Of a DNA stretch of 64,000 nucleotides, positions 39,244 to 48,848 are shown in pieces (the first letter of the stretch is position 1; every line of letters starts with the position of its first letter). Source of the DNA: an uncultured Clostridium sp. Lineage in GTDB: Bacteria; Bacillota; Clostridia; TANB77; CAG-508. Where the stretch lies: NCBI GenBank assembly GCA_947572725.1, contig CANPDB010000007.1, forward strand, positions 1 to 64,000, read 5' to 3'. The translations under genes were made by a program, and so were the position numbers. The notes below the pieces were generated by a model. It saw nothing but the letters and a program-made list of their open reading frames with translations. It made no database searches and was not told the origin of the DNA.

Positions 39244-39866
39244 TATGCGTACACCTCCTCTAATTTTTTAACAGTATCAACTGGTAAAATTAGATTTGTA
39301 TATTTTAGTAAATCAAATACATTTATGTTGTTAGCTGTTATTGTTTTAACTCCTTCGATGTTTCTTGATGACATTAAAACATTTTTATTGTTTTCTGGAA
39401 GAACTATTAATGTTTTTCCTTCTACTTTTAAATCAGCTAATGCTTTTACCATTGTTTTTGTTTTGATTTCTTTTACTTCTAATTTATCAACTACTGTTAA
39501 TTCTTTTTCTAATACTTTAGAACTTAAGATTGATTTAATTGCTAATCTTCTTTCTTTTTTATTAACTCTATATTTGTATGAACGAGGTTTTGGTCCTAAT
39601 GCGATACCACCTTTAACCCATTGTGGAGCTCTAATTGAACCTTGTCTTGCTCTACCTGTTCCTTTTTGTCTCCATGGTTTTTTACCACCACCACGAACTT
39701 CTGCTCTTGTTTTAGTACTTTGTGTACCTTGTCTTTGATTAGCTAAATAGTTAACTAGTACGCTATGTACAATAGTTTCATTTGGTTCAATTCCAAATAT
39801 ACTATCTGCTAATTCTATATCACTAACTTTTTTACCTTTTATATCGTATACATCTACTTTTGGCAT
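39243..39866 (-). CDS. rplD: 50S ribosomal protein L4
   Basis: 207 residues. The tunnel loop [20 protein letters not shown] is clear, followed by [21 protein letters not shown]4 also regulates S10 operons in some bacteria; any such control here is not shown. Confidence 0.97.
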   Translation of the reverse strand: MPKVDVYDIKGKKVSDIELADSIFGIEPNETIVHSVLVNYLANQRQGTQSTKTRAEVRGGGKKPWRQKGTGRARQGSIRAPQWVKGGIALGPKPRSYKYRVNKKERRLAIKSILSSKVLEKELTVVDKLEVKEIKTKTMVKALADLKVEGKTLIVLPENNKNVLMSSRNIEGVKTITANNINVFDLLKYTNLILPVDTVKKLEEVYA

Positions 39867-39886
39867 TTTGTTATTCCTCCTTCCTT

Positions 39887-40522
39887 CTATTTACTTACCT
39901 TTACTGTTGATTTTATTTTTAATATAGCTCCTTTTGGTCCTGGAACACTACCTTTTATTAATAATACATTTTTGTCCATGTCAACTTTTACAACATCTAA
40001 GTTTTGTATTGTAACTGTTGTTCTCCCCATATGTCCTGGTAATTTTTTACCTTTGAATACTCTTCCTGGTGTTGAACAAGGTCCCATTGATCCTGGTCTT
40101 CTATGATACATTGATCCATGTCCCATTGGTCCTCTGTGTTGTCCATGTCTTTTAATAACACCTTGGAATCCTTTTCCTTTTGTTGTTCCTTGAACATCTA
40201 CTTTTTCTCCTGCTTCAAAGATTTCTGCTTTGACTTCATCTCCTACTTTGTAAGTAGATATATCTTCTAATCTGAATTCTCTTAAATGTTTTTTGTTTGT
40301 TAATTTTGCTTTTGCAAAATGTCCTGCTTCTGGTTTGTTGATATGTTTGTCTTTTATTTCTCCATATCCTAATTGGATAGCATTATATCCATCTGTTTCT
40401 ACTGTCTTTATTTGTGCCACTATATTTCCTTCTGTTCCTATAACAGTTACTGGTATAACATTTCCTTTTTCGTCAAATATTTGTGTCATACCGATTTTTT
40501 CTCCGATAATTCCTTTTTTCAT
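39887..40522 (-). CDS. rplC: 50S ribosomal protein L3
   Basis: 211 residues from [20 protein letters not shown]. The peptidyl-transferase loop [20 protein letters not shown] is conserved, including the glutamine that is methylated in other bacteria. AGGAGG precedes ATG 40522; the frame opens at 40561 without support. Confidence 0.97.
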   Translation of the reverse strand: MKKGIIGEKIGMTQIFDEKGNVIPVTVIGTEGNIVAQIKTVETDGYNAIQLGYGEIKDKHINKPEAGHFAKAKLTNKKHLREFRLEDISTYKVGDEVKAEIFEAGEKVDVQGTTKGKGFQGVIKRHGQHRGPMGHGSMYHRRPGSMGPCSTPGRVFKGKKLPGHMGRTTVTIQNLDVVKVDMDKNVLLIKGSVPGPKGAILKIKSTVKVSK

Positions 40523-40666
40523 TCTTTCTTTCCTCCTAACTATTGGCTGAATACCAATCAATACTTATTTTTGATTGCTATTGGTTGTCAGCTTGGTTTT
40601 GCTGCTACATTTCTATGTAGTTTGTTTTTTAATGTTCACAATGTCACTTCGTTCGTTTTCGTTAAC

Positions 40667-40990
40667 TTACAACTTAATTTCGATATCTACACCAGCTGGT
40701 AGTTCTAATTTCATTAGACTGTCAACTGTTTTTTGTGTTGGGTATAGAATGTCGATTACTCTTTTATGTGTTCTCATTTCAAATTGTTCTCTTGAGTCTT
40801 TGTATTTGTGTGGAGAACGTAAAATTGTTACTATTTCTTTTTGTGTTGGTAATGGAATAGGACCTGAAACCTTTGCTCCTGTTTTCTTAGCAGTATCTAC
40901 TATTTTTTCAGCAGACTGATCTAAAACTACATGGTCATATGCTTTTAGTCTTATTCTTATTTTTTCGCTTGTTGCTACTGTGTTTGCCAT
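40667..40990 (-). CDS. rpsJ: 30S ribosomal protein S10
   Basis: 107 residues. [20 protein letters not shown] and [20 protein letters not shown] are diagnostic. S10 doubles as NusE in antitermination. First gene of the cluster; the leader and promoter are directly upstream. 40523-40666 holds CACTTCGTTCGTTTTCG-type repeats but no gene. Confidence 0.97.
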   Translation of the reverse strand: MANTVATSEKIRIRLKAYDHVVLDQSAEKIVDTAKKTGAKVSGPIPLPTQKEIVTILRSPHKYKDSREQFEMRTHKRVIDILYPTQKTVDSLMKLELPAGVDIEIKL

Positions 40991-41245
40991 TGTAATTTTC
41001 CCTCCTTTAAAATTTATTTTTTGTTGCGGTAGCTTTATTTTCTACCTAAATTACCGTGGCAAGTTAAAACGCACTCTGGTGTTTTGAATATTACCTATAT
41101 AAAAACCCAAAATATGCATGATAATTCTGGGATAAGTGTGTTTTCTTACCGCCTGGTCTTTGCCATGACATACTCCGCCAAAGTTCCCTCCATCCACATT
41201 TCCGTAAGGATGTAGCCACATTTGGTTTCAACGCAAAACTCATGC
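40991..41245 (-). promoter_or_regulatory. Long structured leader of the S10 operon
   Basis: The untranslated leader of ~250 bases is less AT-rich than other intergenic sequence and has paired segments such as CGGTAGC/GCTACCG (41034 region) with GGTAGAAA/TTTCTACC-type arms, and CTTTGG..CCAAAG-like arms near 41180-41230. This suggests autoregulation by a ribosomal protein or processing. No known leader class is recognised with confidence. Confidence 0.45.
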
Positions 41246-41251
41246 TTTATT

Positions 41252-41280
41252 ATTATACAATGCTTTATTCCGTATGTCAA
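41252..41280 (-). promoter_or_regulatory. Consensus promoter of the S10-spc-alpha cluster
   Basis: TTGACA (41275-41280), 17 bases, TATAAT (41252-41257) on the minus strand. It is the only strong promoter I see for the whole cluster down to rplQ. Confidence 0.88.
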
Positions 41281-41310
41281 TATGTTTTTGTAATATTTTT
41301 GAAAAACTGA

Positions 41311-41350
41311 AAAAAACACCTCAACTTTTTCAAATTGAGATGTTATTTTT
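41311..41350 (-). terminator. Intrinsic terminator of ldh
   Basis: AACATCTCAA pairs with TTGAGGTGTT, followed by TTTTTT on the minus strand. Confidence 0.88.
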
Positions 41351-41409
41351 AAGTTCACCAAAGGCTGTAATAGATACTAGAATTTATATTTATAACTTTT
41401 AGCTTTCTT

Positions 41410-42357
41410 CTATATTATTTTGTCTATTGATTGTTCTCTCATTTCCCTAATCAAGCCACAACTATGATTTAATTTTTCTTGTTCTTCATCATTTAGATCT
41501 AACTCAACAATTTCTCTTACTCCATTACTATTAATGATAGCAGGAACCCCTATATAAATATCATTTTGTCCATATTCATTTTCTAAATAAGTAGAAACAG
41601 TTAAAACAGAATTTTCATCATCTAATATTGCTCTAACTAATCTATTTAGCGCCATTCCTATTCCATAATAAGTAGCCTTTTTCTTTTCTATGATTTCGTA
41701 TGCAGAATTCACTACTCCTTCATGAATTTTTCTTAATTCATCCATTGGCAAATTATTATCTTTCATAATATCTTTTATTTTCTTACACCCTAAATATGCA
41801 TGTTCCCATGGTACAAAAGAAGAATCTCCATGTTCACCCATAATATATGCATGAATATTTTTACTTGAAACTTTTAAATAATCTGCCATCAAATAACGTA
41901 GTCTAGCTGTATCTAGTACAGTTCCTGAACCAATAACTCTATTTTTAGGAAGTCCTGATACTTTAGAAACAACATGTGCCATTAAATCTACTGGATTGCT
42001 TGCAACAATGATAATCCCATCAAATCCACTTTTCATAATATTTTGCGTAATCTCTTTCATAATTTTAGTATTCACTTCTGCAAGCTCAAGTCTAGTTTGA
42101 CCAGGTTTTTGTGCAACTCCTGCTGTTATTACTATGATCTCAGCATCCTTGCAGTCTTCATAATCTCCTGCTTTTATTGTCATTTTCTGTGGAGCATAAG
42201 GGAGTCCATGAGATAAATCCATTTCTTCTCCTACTGTCTTTTCCTTATTAACATCAATTAAAATAAGTTCATTAATTCCTCCTCTATTCAGCATCGAATA
42301 TGCCATACTCATACCAACAAAACCTGTTCCTACTAATATAATTTTTCCTTTTTTCAT
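41410..42357 (-). CDS. ldh: L-lactate dehydrogenase
   Basis: 315 residues. Reduces pyruvate to L-lactate with NADH. Nucleotide fold VGTGFVGMSMAYSML; mobile loop AQKPGQTRLEL with the Gln that selects pyruvate over oxaloacetate and the catalytic Arg; active-site IMGEHGDSSF with the proton-donor His. GGAG precedes ATG 42357, so the 7-codon extension from 42378 is rejected. A second, divergent paralogue is carried by the 8-kb element. Confidence 0.93.
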   Translation of the reverse strand: MKKGKIILVGTGFVGMSMAYSMLNRGGINELILIDVNKEKTVGEEMDLSHGLPYAPQKMTIKAGDYEDCKDAEIIVITAGVAQKPGQTRLELAEVNTKIMKEITQNIMKSGFDGIIIVASNPVDLMAHVVSKVSGLPKNRVIGSGTVLDTARLRYLMADYLKVSSKNIHAYIMGEHGDSSFVPWEHAYLGCKKIKDIMKDNNLPMDELRKIHEGVVNSAYEIIEKKKATYYGIGMALNRLVRAILDDENSVLTVSTYLENEYGQNDIYIGVPAIINSNGVREIVELDLNDEEQEKLNHSCGLIREMREQSIDKII

Positions 42358-42496
42358 ATTTGCATCACTCCTTAACATATTATATCACTTTTTCTATTTT
42401 TTATATTTATAATAAGAATAAATTTATGAAATAAATTTATGTACAATGTACTTTATATAATAGAAAATCATTATGACTTTTCTGTTATATAAAATT

Positions 42497-42533
42497 AAGA
42501 GAATACAGAAAATGTATTTATCTATATTCTCTT
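42497..42533 (-). terminator. Terminator of the DUF4364 gene
   Basis: AAGAGAATATAGA and TCTGTATTCTCTT pair, with AATTTT following on the minus strand. Confidence 0.65.
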
Positions 42534-42555
42534 TAATATATGCATTCAAAACTTT

Positions 42556-43092
42556 TTAGTTATTTAATAATATATCTAATATTTTAGGATATATCGTATT
42601 GGCATTTTCATTCCAGTTATCAACAATACGTTTTGCTCTATCTCTTGATCCTGCAAAAGTTTGTACCTCAAATATAGTTTCATTGTTTTCAACAATTTTA
42701 CATTTTATTGTATAATCATTTTCACTTTTTGGAATAAATTCAGCAATAACTGACGATTCTTGTTCTATTAAATGAAATTCTTTTTCAAAAATGTTATCTG
42801 CTTTTAATTTCATAATACCAGGTAATATATTTTGTGTAAGAGTAAAATTATTTTTTCCATCTGTAGTAATTCTAACTACTTGTTCTTCTTCTTTTGTATA
42901 ACTACCTACTAATTTAGAATCAATTAAATCTGTTAATACTTGTTTAAAGTAAAAATAATTTATTTCATTAATCGAAGTGATAATTTGAAATAAATCGTCT
43001 TGCCTTATGTCTTTATTTAATTTATTTAATATATATAATATTAACACTTTATTTTCTGCCAAAATAGTATTACTATCTGCTTTTGAACTCAT
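42556..43092 (-). CDS. DUF4364-family protein
   Basis: 178 residues. The N-terminal part (LAENKVLILYILNKLNKDI ... YFYFKQVLTDLIDSKLV) is a winged-helix-like fold and the rest a beta domain, as in the clostridial DUF4364 family, predicted to be transcription-factor-like. GGAG before ATG 43092 fixes the start. Target genes are unknown. Confidence 0.75.
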   Translation of the reverse strand: MSSKADSNTILAENKVLILYILNKLNKDIRQDDLFQIITSINEINYFYFKQVLTDLIDSKLVGSYTKEEEQVVRITTDGKNNFTLTQNILPGIMKLKADNIFEKEFHLIEQESSVIAEFIPKSENDYTIKCKIVENNETIFEVQTFAGSRDRAKRIVDNWNENANTIYPKILDILLNN

Positions 43093-43163
43093 AAATATCA
43101 CTCCTTACTTTATTTTTTTGTAATTATATCATAGTATAGCCAAAAAGTAAAATTTCATATAGC

Positions 43164-43204
43164 AAAAAGTTGCCATTTAAACCCGGAACCATTGGCAACT
43201 TTTT
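43164..43204 (-). terminator. Intrinsic terminator of the metallopeptidase gene
   Basis: A 12-bp stem AAAAAGTTGCCA / TGGCAACTTTTT; its distal arm includes the last bases of the gene. Confidence 0.8.
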
Positions 43205-43892
43205 ATCTTATTATACAAATGGCACAAAATATAATTGCTTTTATCATAACTCCCAAAAATAAATTATAATTAATACACTTAATTCCAACTTTATTAATTT
43301 TGTCAAAGCCATTAACTATTTTTTCAATTTCTTCTGGAGTAGATATTTTCTTATTTTCCATATATTCTTTTGCTAAATATCTAGCTTTAATCATAGCATC
43401 ATTTTCTAAATATAGTCTTACCATATAATAGATTAATGCTAAAAATAAGAAGATACTTAAAAATAACATTTTATATGGTAATACTTTAAATATTGCTAGT
43501 GCACATATTGCAATGAAATATATTAAGTATATGTTAGAAAAATAGAAGTTAAATAATAACAATTTTCTATCTTGTATAGAATGTAAGCATTCATGTGCTA
43601 TTGTTTGTATTCTTGTATATGTCTTTTGTATATTTGCAATTAGAATTTTATTTGTAATTGCTATGTATAAACTTGCTTCTCCATCTTTGCTTTCTTCTAT
43701 TTCTACTATTTCGTTTTTTAACATTTCCAAATATTCTTTGCATAATTCTGTATTATTAGGATATTTACTTGCTAATTTATCTAACTCTTCATCTTCTCCA
43801 ATATGTTTTAATTCTTTTATATTATATTGAAAAATAAATTTTAGTATAATAGTAAATACCAAAAAAATAATTAATATTATTACAAATTCCAT
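43203..43892 (-). CDS. Membrane zinc metallopeptidase-like protein
   Basis: 229 residues. An N-terminal helix (FVIILIIFLVFTIILKFIF), the zinc motif TIAHECLHSIQD (HExxH), then two or three membrane helices (YLIYFIAICALAIF, LFLSIFLFLALIYYM) and a C-terminal helix. The layout is close to the YugP-type neutral zinc metallopeptidases. Substrate unknown. Confidence 0.72.
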   Translation of the reverse strand: MEFVIILIIFLVFTIILKFIFQYNIKELKHIGEDEELDKLASKYPNNTELCKEYLEMLKNEIVEIEESKDGEASLYIAITNKILIANIQKTYTRIQTIAHECLHSIQDRKLLLFNFYFSNIYLIYFIAICALAIFKVLPYKMLFLSIFLFLALIYYMVRLYLENDAMIKARYLAKEYMENKKISTPEEIEKIVNGFDKINKVGIKCINYNLFLGVMIKAIIFCAICIIR

Positions 43893-43934
43893 ATTTTTTC
43901 TCTCTCTTTGTTACTATAATTCACAATTACTGAT

Positions 43935-44080
43935 TTTATATATAAAATTTATTATATTTTTTTATAAAGTAATAATTCGTGGGGACCAACAAGGTTACCA
44001 ACTGTTACTTTAGTTACAGTTGGTCCGAAGTTGGGAATTACTTTAGAAAAAAATATAATAAATTTAGTAAAATAAATATT
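43935..44080. repeat. Family-1-related nested palindrome (copy E)
   Basis: Stem AAATTTATTATATTTTTTT with its complement at 44047-44065, then ATAAAGTAAT / ATTACTTTAG, then the shared box GTGGGGACC and an inner stem ACCAACTGT / ACAGTTGGT. The outer boxes AATAGCGCGAAG and GGGAGCGAGTAG are missing, so it is a subtype or a degenerate copy. Confidence 0.6.
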
Positions 44081-44084
44081 ATAA

Positions 44085-44420
44085 CTATTGTATAACATCT
44101 CTTATAGCTTCTCCAATAATTTTATTTACATCTGCTATTACAATATTAAACTTAGTTTCCGCATCAAAATATCTCTTAGCCTCTTCATTTTGTATAAGTT
44201 CCATATATAAATCTTGAATCTTCTTTTCTCCATCTTCATTTTTATTTCCTGTTTGCATATATTCCATTTGAACTTCATATCTTTTTTGTGCAAACTCCTT
44301 CATTTTTTCCTTTAATTCACTATTCATATTTAAAGCTTCTTTTGCCATTTTATAATTAACATATTCTTCTGACTGTCTAATTTCTTGTGCTAATCTATTT
44401 GCTGTATCATATATATTCAT
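44085..44420 (-). CDS. YlbF-family regulator
   Basis: 111 residues, all helical: NIYDTANRLAQEIRQSEEYV and FAQKRYEVQMEYMQTGNKNE match YlbF/YmcA. In Bacillus these form the Y-complex, which activates RNase Y and affects competence, sporulation and biofilms. Whether a full complex exists here is not visible. Confidence 0.8.
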   Translation of the reverse strand: MNIYDTANRLAQEIRQSEEYVNYKMAKEALNMNSELKEKMKEFAQKRYEVQMEYMQTGNKNEDGEKKIQDLYMELIQNEEAKRYFDAETKFNIVIADVNKIIGEAIRDVIQ

Positions 44421-44525
44421 AATAATTCCATTCCTTTCTTACTTTACTCAAAGGCACACATAGTAATGAAAGTTTTTTATATCTTTCAAACTAACTCCCT
44501 CTTTCTAATCTATTTTTTCTGTCTA

Positions 44526-45599
44526 TTATTGTTTGCTACTTCCTGCTCCTTCTATATTTACTTTTGCACTTGTTGGACAAATATTAACAAAAGTATTTCC
44601 ATCATTAACTTCTATTTTATTTCCATCTAAATCTTTATAAACTGTTTGTTTGTCTCTTGCTTCTTTTGTGCATTTTATTTTTATAGCCTTTCCATTTGTT
44701 ATGTAATATCCATCAAAAGTTCCTATATTTTTCAATCCCTGTCTTCCTTTATTTTCCTTATCTTCTAAAGTATAGTTATCACAAAATGTTATAATAATGT
44801 TTTTAGCTGTAATTGTTTTCTTCGTTGTCCAGTCTGTTTGCTCTTTTTTTCTTGCATACCTTTCATATACTTTATTTTCTTCATCATATAGGTATTGTAC
44901 AGTTTGAAGATTAGAATGTGGTATTGTTATTTTTACTGCTTCTTGACCATCTTCTAAATTGACTTCATCTGTTACATAATTCAAGATACTTTCTTTGGTT
45001 GATGTTGTTTTATACTTTTTCTTTTTGGCTGATTCTAATAATTTTTCTGTACTTGTTACAGCATTATGAGGAGAATTTTTATCTTTTACTCTCCAAAAAG
45101 TCACTCCATCCTCAGAAATTCCATTAATATCATCAATTTTAAACTTTTTAAGATCACTTTGAGCCTGAGGGCTTTGACCAAAGTGAGTATATATTGCATC
45201 ATTTTCCATTGCATAGTCAATAAAATAATGTCTTGCACTTCTTACTGGTCCAATTTTATCTACATCTACACCTTTAAAAAGTGCCATTAATCTTGTCTCT
45301 CCGCCTTCTACAACTATTTCATACACCATATAAGTATCTTGCAAACCTGCTTGTGGCCAAGCTTCATTGTGATTATCAATCATAACTGCAATTGGTCTAT
45401 CTTTTCCTTTAAATATTTGTACTTGCTTTTTTTCCGATTCTGCTGTTATAACATTATCCTCATTTTCTTCTGAAGTTCCTACTGGTTCATTTTCTTTGTC
45501 TTTTATCGTTTTATATGCTAAAAAACCTCCTCCTGCAATAATAACTAAAACTAATAATACAATTAATACTTTTGCTTTACCACTTTCCATTTTCATCAT
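44526..45599 (-). CDS. DUF3048 (YerB-like) membrane-anchored protein
   Basis: 357 residues. N-terminal helix KVLIVLLVLVIIAGGGFLAY, then a spacer rich in Glu/Asn, then the DUF3048 core: RPIAVMIDNHNEAWPQAGL, YEIVVEGGETRLMALF, IGPVRSARHYFIDYA. YerB-type proteins are exported and common in Firmicutes; function unknown. Alternative start one codon later makes no difference. Confidence 0.85.
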   Translation of the reverse strand: MMKMESGKAKVLIVLLVLVIIAGGGFLAYKTIKDKENEPVGTSEENEDNVITAESEKKQVQIFKGKDRPIAVMIDNHNEAWPQAGLQDTYMVYEIVVEGGETRLMALFKGVDVDKIGPVRSARHYFIDYAMENDAIYTHFGQSPQAQSDLKKFKIDDINGISEDGVTFWRVKDKNSPHNAVTSTEKLLESAKKKKYKTTSTKESILNYVTDEVNLEDGQEAVKITIPHSNLQTVQYLYDEENKVYERYARKKEQTDWTTKKTITAKNIIITFCDNYTLEDKENKGRQGLKNIGTFDGYYITNGKAIKIKCTKEARDKQTVYKDLDGNKIEVNDGNTFVNICPTSAKVNIEGAGSSKQ

Positions 45600-45672
45600 C
45601 CTTCCTTTATATAGATTACTTACTACTTTTATTATTTAACTATTTTTATAATTAGTTTATTAAATAATCTTA

Positions 45673-45822
45673 AATAGCGCGAAGGAGTTTATATTTTTAT
45701 ATTTTGAAGTGAAATTGTGGGGACCGTTCAAAAATCCTCAAAAGTTCATAGAACTTTTGTTAGGATTTTTAGAATGGGGATAACGGAAAAATATCAAAAT
45801 ATAAACTCCTGGGAGCGAGTAG
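45673..45822. repeat. Family-1 nested palindromic element (copy D)
   Basis: Boxes AATAGCGCGAAG (45673-45684) and GGGAGCGAGTAG (45811-45822). Stem GGAGTTTATATTTTTATATT with TATAAACTCC-ending complement; conserved GTGGGGACCGTTC and GAATGGGGATAACGG; inner hairpin with AAAAATCCT / AGGATTTTT. Lies between ybeY and the DUF3048 gene. Confidence 0.78.
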
Positions 45823-45834
45823 ATAATTTTAAAT

Positions 45835-46323
45835 CTAAATATCATTTCTTTTAATATTTAGTTCATTCAAAATCTTATCTTCCTTAGGTCTCATCACTTT
45901 TTTATCTTCCTCTTTTATATGATCATATCCCATCAAATGATAAAAACCATGAACAACCATATAACTCAATTCCCTTTCAAAACTATGTTCATATTCCACT
46001 GCTTGTTCTTTTACCTTTTCAATTGAAATAATAATATCTCCTAAAATATCCTCATATTGAAAATCTTTATTTTTTATTTTACAATCTAGCTCGTCCTTTT
46101 CAAACATAGGAAAAGAAAGTACATCAGTTGCTTTCTCTATTTTACGATACTCTTTGTTTATCTTTTTTATATTTTCAGGTGTTGTTAGAGTAACTGTAAT
46201 ACTTAACTTTGAATCTTGTATTTTTTCTTCTTCAAAGCATTTTGATAGTACTTTCTTAATTATTTTTTCATATTCTTTATTTTCATCTATATCTTCGTAT
46301 AATATTTCATACATATTATGCAA
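45835..46323 (-). CDS. ybeY: Endoribonuclease YbeY
   Basis: 162 residues. The zinc motif HGFYHLMGYDH (H-x3-H-x5-H) near the C-terminus is diagnostic. YbeY acts in 16S rRNA maturation and ribosome quality control. It overlaps the preceding gene by 8 bases, so the genes are translationally coupled. Confidence 0.95.
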   Translation of the reverse strand: MHNMYEILYEDIDENKEYEKIIKKVLSKCFEEEKIQDSKLSITVTLTTPENIKKINKEYRKIEKATDVLSFPMFEKDELDCKIKNKDFQYEDILGDIIISIEKVKEQAVEYEHSFERELSYMVVHGFYHLMGYDHIKEEDKKVMRPKEDKILNELNIKRNDI

Positions 46324-47521
46324 CTTCCTTAACTTTTATGTATTTTCCTTGTGACTTATAACTATTTTTAATTCCTCTTATTGCTCCATAATCTACTAGT
46401 TTTCTCTTATAGTATTTTAAAATTTGTGTATAATCCATTTTTTCTTTATCTAATTTTTTCATATCATCTTTTATAAATAGTATTTCTTTTTGTTTTACAT
46501 ATTCTATAAAGTCTGTTTCTTTTAGTTTGGATATTTCTTTGTATTGTTCCCAGAACTTTTTATATTCGTCTCTTTCTTGTGGTGAGTCCCAATATACTTT
46601 TGTTGATAATAATTTTACATTATAGTCTTCAATTAAGTTAATTAACATAGAATATACTTTTTCTCTTTTAGTTGCAATTTTTGTATCTTGTACTAGACTT
46701 CTTGCATCTTTTAAAAGTTTTTCATAACATTGTTCTGCTACTATTAATGGTAAACTATGTGTAAATAGTCTTCTGCTAATTCCAAGTAATACCATATTTT
46801 TTTCGATTGCATCTCTTGTGTCTAGTTTTCCAATTGTGTATGATTCATATTTTTCGTATTCTGCCATAATTCCTTTTAGGCTCTCATCATAATTTGTTTT
46901 AATTTTTAATGATAAAATATTTTGTATGTATTCTTCTAAAGTATGGAATATTTTCACATAAACCCATTCTTTTGTTGAATCATATGTGTTGATGTTATCT
47001 GCTACTTTAATAGAGTAATTTTTTAGGATTGATTTATATAGTGAGTCCATTTTTGAAATGTAAAATTTGTTATATCTTTCTTTTAGTTTTTCTTTGTCTC
47101 CTATTTTGATTCCTTCATAATCTAATTCTATTAAGTATTTTTGTTTCCTATATTTATATTCTATATATTCGCTTTCTTTTAGGCTTGTTACTTCATAGTA
47201 TTTTGATAAAGCATTTTTTTCAAATTCTGATGCTGTATTATTTTTTACTTTCTTATATATAGAATCCATAACATATTTATCTAATGATGCTAAATATGTT
47301 TCATATGTACTATCATATTTTTTTTCTAATTCATCTTTGTCATATGCTTCATTTTCTGAATTGTAATTTTCAAAAGCTTTTAGTACATTATTTCTTTTAA
47401 TTGATATTAACATTCCATTAATTCCTATTTGCGTAGGTATTAATAGTTTTGTTAGTGTATTTGTTATCTTATTAAAAAATGTTTTGTCTGCTCCAGTTAT
47501 TCTAAGGCTTCTTTCTTCCAT
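46316..47521 (-). CDS. Conserved-looking protein of unknown function, in the phoH position
   Basis: A 401-residue soluble, helix-rich protein (MEERSLRITGADKTFFNKIT; later AEYEKYESYTIGKLDTRD). No Walker A or other known motif is seen. In Bacilli and most Clostridia the gene between yqfD and ybeY is phoH (and pgpH); here this protein takes that place. Spacing is tight on both sides (13-base gap to yqfD, 8-base overlap with ybeY), implying a role in the same sporulation or RNA-related operon. Confidence 0.7.
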   Translation of the reverse strand: MEERSLRITGADKTFFNKITNTLTKLLIPTQIGINGMLISIKRNNVLKAFENYNSENEAYDKDELEKKYDSTYETYLASLDKYVMDSIYKKVKNNTASEFEKNALSKYYEVTSLKESEYIEYKYRKQKYLIELDYEGIKIGDKEKLKERYNKFYISKMDSLYKSILKNYSIKVADNINTYDSTKEWVYVKIFHTLEEYIQNILSLKIKTNYDESLKGIMAEYEKYESYTIGKLDTRDAIEKNMVLLGISRRLFTHSLPLIVAEQCYEKLLKDARSLVQDTKIATKREKVYSMLINLIEDYNVKLLSTKVYWDSPQERDEYKKFWEQYKEISKLKETDFIEYVKQKEILFIKDDMKKLDKEKMDYTQILKYYKRKLVDYGAIRGIKNSYKSQGKYIKVKEVA

Positions 47522-47534
47522 TTAACTCATCCCT

Positions 47535-48719
47535 TCAAAATACAATTTTTTCATTTGTCCCTATGTTTTCTAGCACTTCATATGTAACATAAACATCTAC
47601 TCCATTTTCTACTTCGTATGTGTTAATGTTTTTGTTTACAATGTTTTCTTTATCTACAATTTCATCATCAAGTTCTTTTTGTAGTTCTTGTATCCCTATG
47701 TTTTTTGCTTCTTCTAAATTATATGTTTTTTCTATTTCTTCTATCTCTTTATTTGTTTTTCTTACAATTGAAATGGGTAGATAAAAGTCTGAAAATAGTT
47801 TCAATTTTTTTTCTGTTTCTATTGTATCATAAATTTTAAATTTTGAAAGCTTTTTGTGAAAATTTATTTTAAAATTATTAAATTTTATCGAATATTTTTG
47901 TTCTATTTTTCCTGTTTCTTGCTTTTCCGTAGTGTTGTATAATATTCGTTTGTATTTCGTATGCCATACTTTTGCTTCAACTTCTCCTTTTGCATGTACA
48001 TATCTAATCCCTGTATATTTTCCTTCCATCCATCCGTTAATTAATGTTTCTCCTTTATTTACTGTATCTCCTACTTTTACATTTGCTGTTCCTGTTTGTG
48101 CATTTATTTTTGTAATAATCCCTGCTTTGTCTGAAACTATACTACAATATTCATTTTCATCAAAAATGTCAGGTTTCTCATCTGCTTTTACTAATCTTAC
48201 TATTGCATTTGTTCCTTTTAATTCAATTCCCATCCATGCTACATCTTTTCTTTCTAATCTAATTTTATTAATAATCTCCTTTGTATTAACTTGTGATTTC
48301 AGTTTTCCTGTTTTTAGCCCTGCTTCTTCAATATTCTGTGAGATATTTTCTAAATTTTGTTCATCTTCTACTCTAATATCCACATTCCATACAAAGTTTG
48401 AGGATAAAATTATAAGACAAATTAATATTGCTAGCAGAATAATAAATATTTTTCTCTTCTTATATTTATGTAGAAAAAATGGTAGTCCTTTTTTGTTTTC
48501 TATTTTTATTTTACAACCTGTCTTTTTTGCAATTTTGCATAGTTCCTTAAATTCTCCTTTTCTTACATTTAAATGTAATTGTATGTCTTTCCTTCTTTTT
48601 AAGTTCCATATAATAATTTTATTTTTCTTACATATATTAATAAATCTTTCTATATAATATCCTTCAACTGAGATTTTTAAATATCCTAATATATAACTTA
48701 ATATTATTTTTATCAACAT
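47535..48719 (-). CDS. yqfD: Sporulation protein YqfD
   Basis: 394 residues. A cytosolic N-terminal domain precedes one strong membrane helix (IFIILLAILICLIILSSNFVW), then a large extracytoplasmic part with the YqfD pattern AGIITKINAQTGTANVKVGD, YVHAKGEVEAKVWH. In B. subtilis yqfD is in the sigma-E regulon with yqfC, expressed in the mother cell. It lies downstream of yqfC here as well. Confidence 0.9.
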   Translation of the reverse strand: MLIKIILSYILGYLKISVEGYYIERFINICKKNKIIIWNLKRRKDIQLHLNVRKGEFKELCKIAKKTGCKIKIENKKGLPFFLHKYKKRKIFIILLAILICLIILSSNFVWNVDIRVEDEQNLENISQNIEEAGLKTGKLKSQVNTKEIINKIRLERKDVAWMGIELKGTNAIVRLVKADEKPDIFDENEYCSIVSDKAGIITKINAQTGTANVKVGDTVNKGETLINGWMEGKYTGIRYVHAKGEVEAKVWHTKYKRILYNTTEKQETGKIEQKYSIKFNNFKINFHKKLSKFKIYDTIETEKKLKLFSDFYLPISIVRKTNKEIEEIEKTYNLEEAKNIGIQELQKELDDEIVDKENIVNKNINTYEVENGVDVYVTYEVLENIGTNEKIVF

Positions 48720-48809
48720 ATCCGCTTGCCTTTCCCCCTATGCTCTAAAATTTAAAACAACTTTAGTTTTGTTTGTTTTTTCTCTATTATGTTATAGTTC
48801 AAACTATTT

Positions 48810-48845
48810 TAAATAGCGCAAAGAAGTTTATATTTATATATTTTT
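48810..48845. repeat. Family-1 element, left-end fragment
   Basis: AATAGCGCAAAGAAGTTTAT, one base off the standard box, occurs between yqfC and yqfD without a right half. Confidence 0.5.
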
Positions 48846-48848
48846 ATT

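Noticed and set aside
22529..40919. Many long plus-strand frames opposite the ribosomal genes
   Set aside because: They are antisense shadows, rich in Leu, Phe and Ser with no ribosome sites or recognisable domains.
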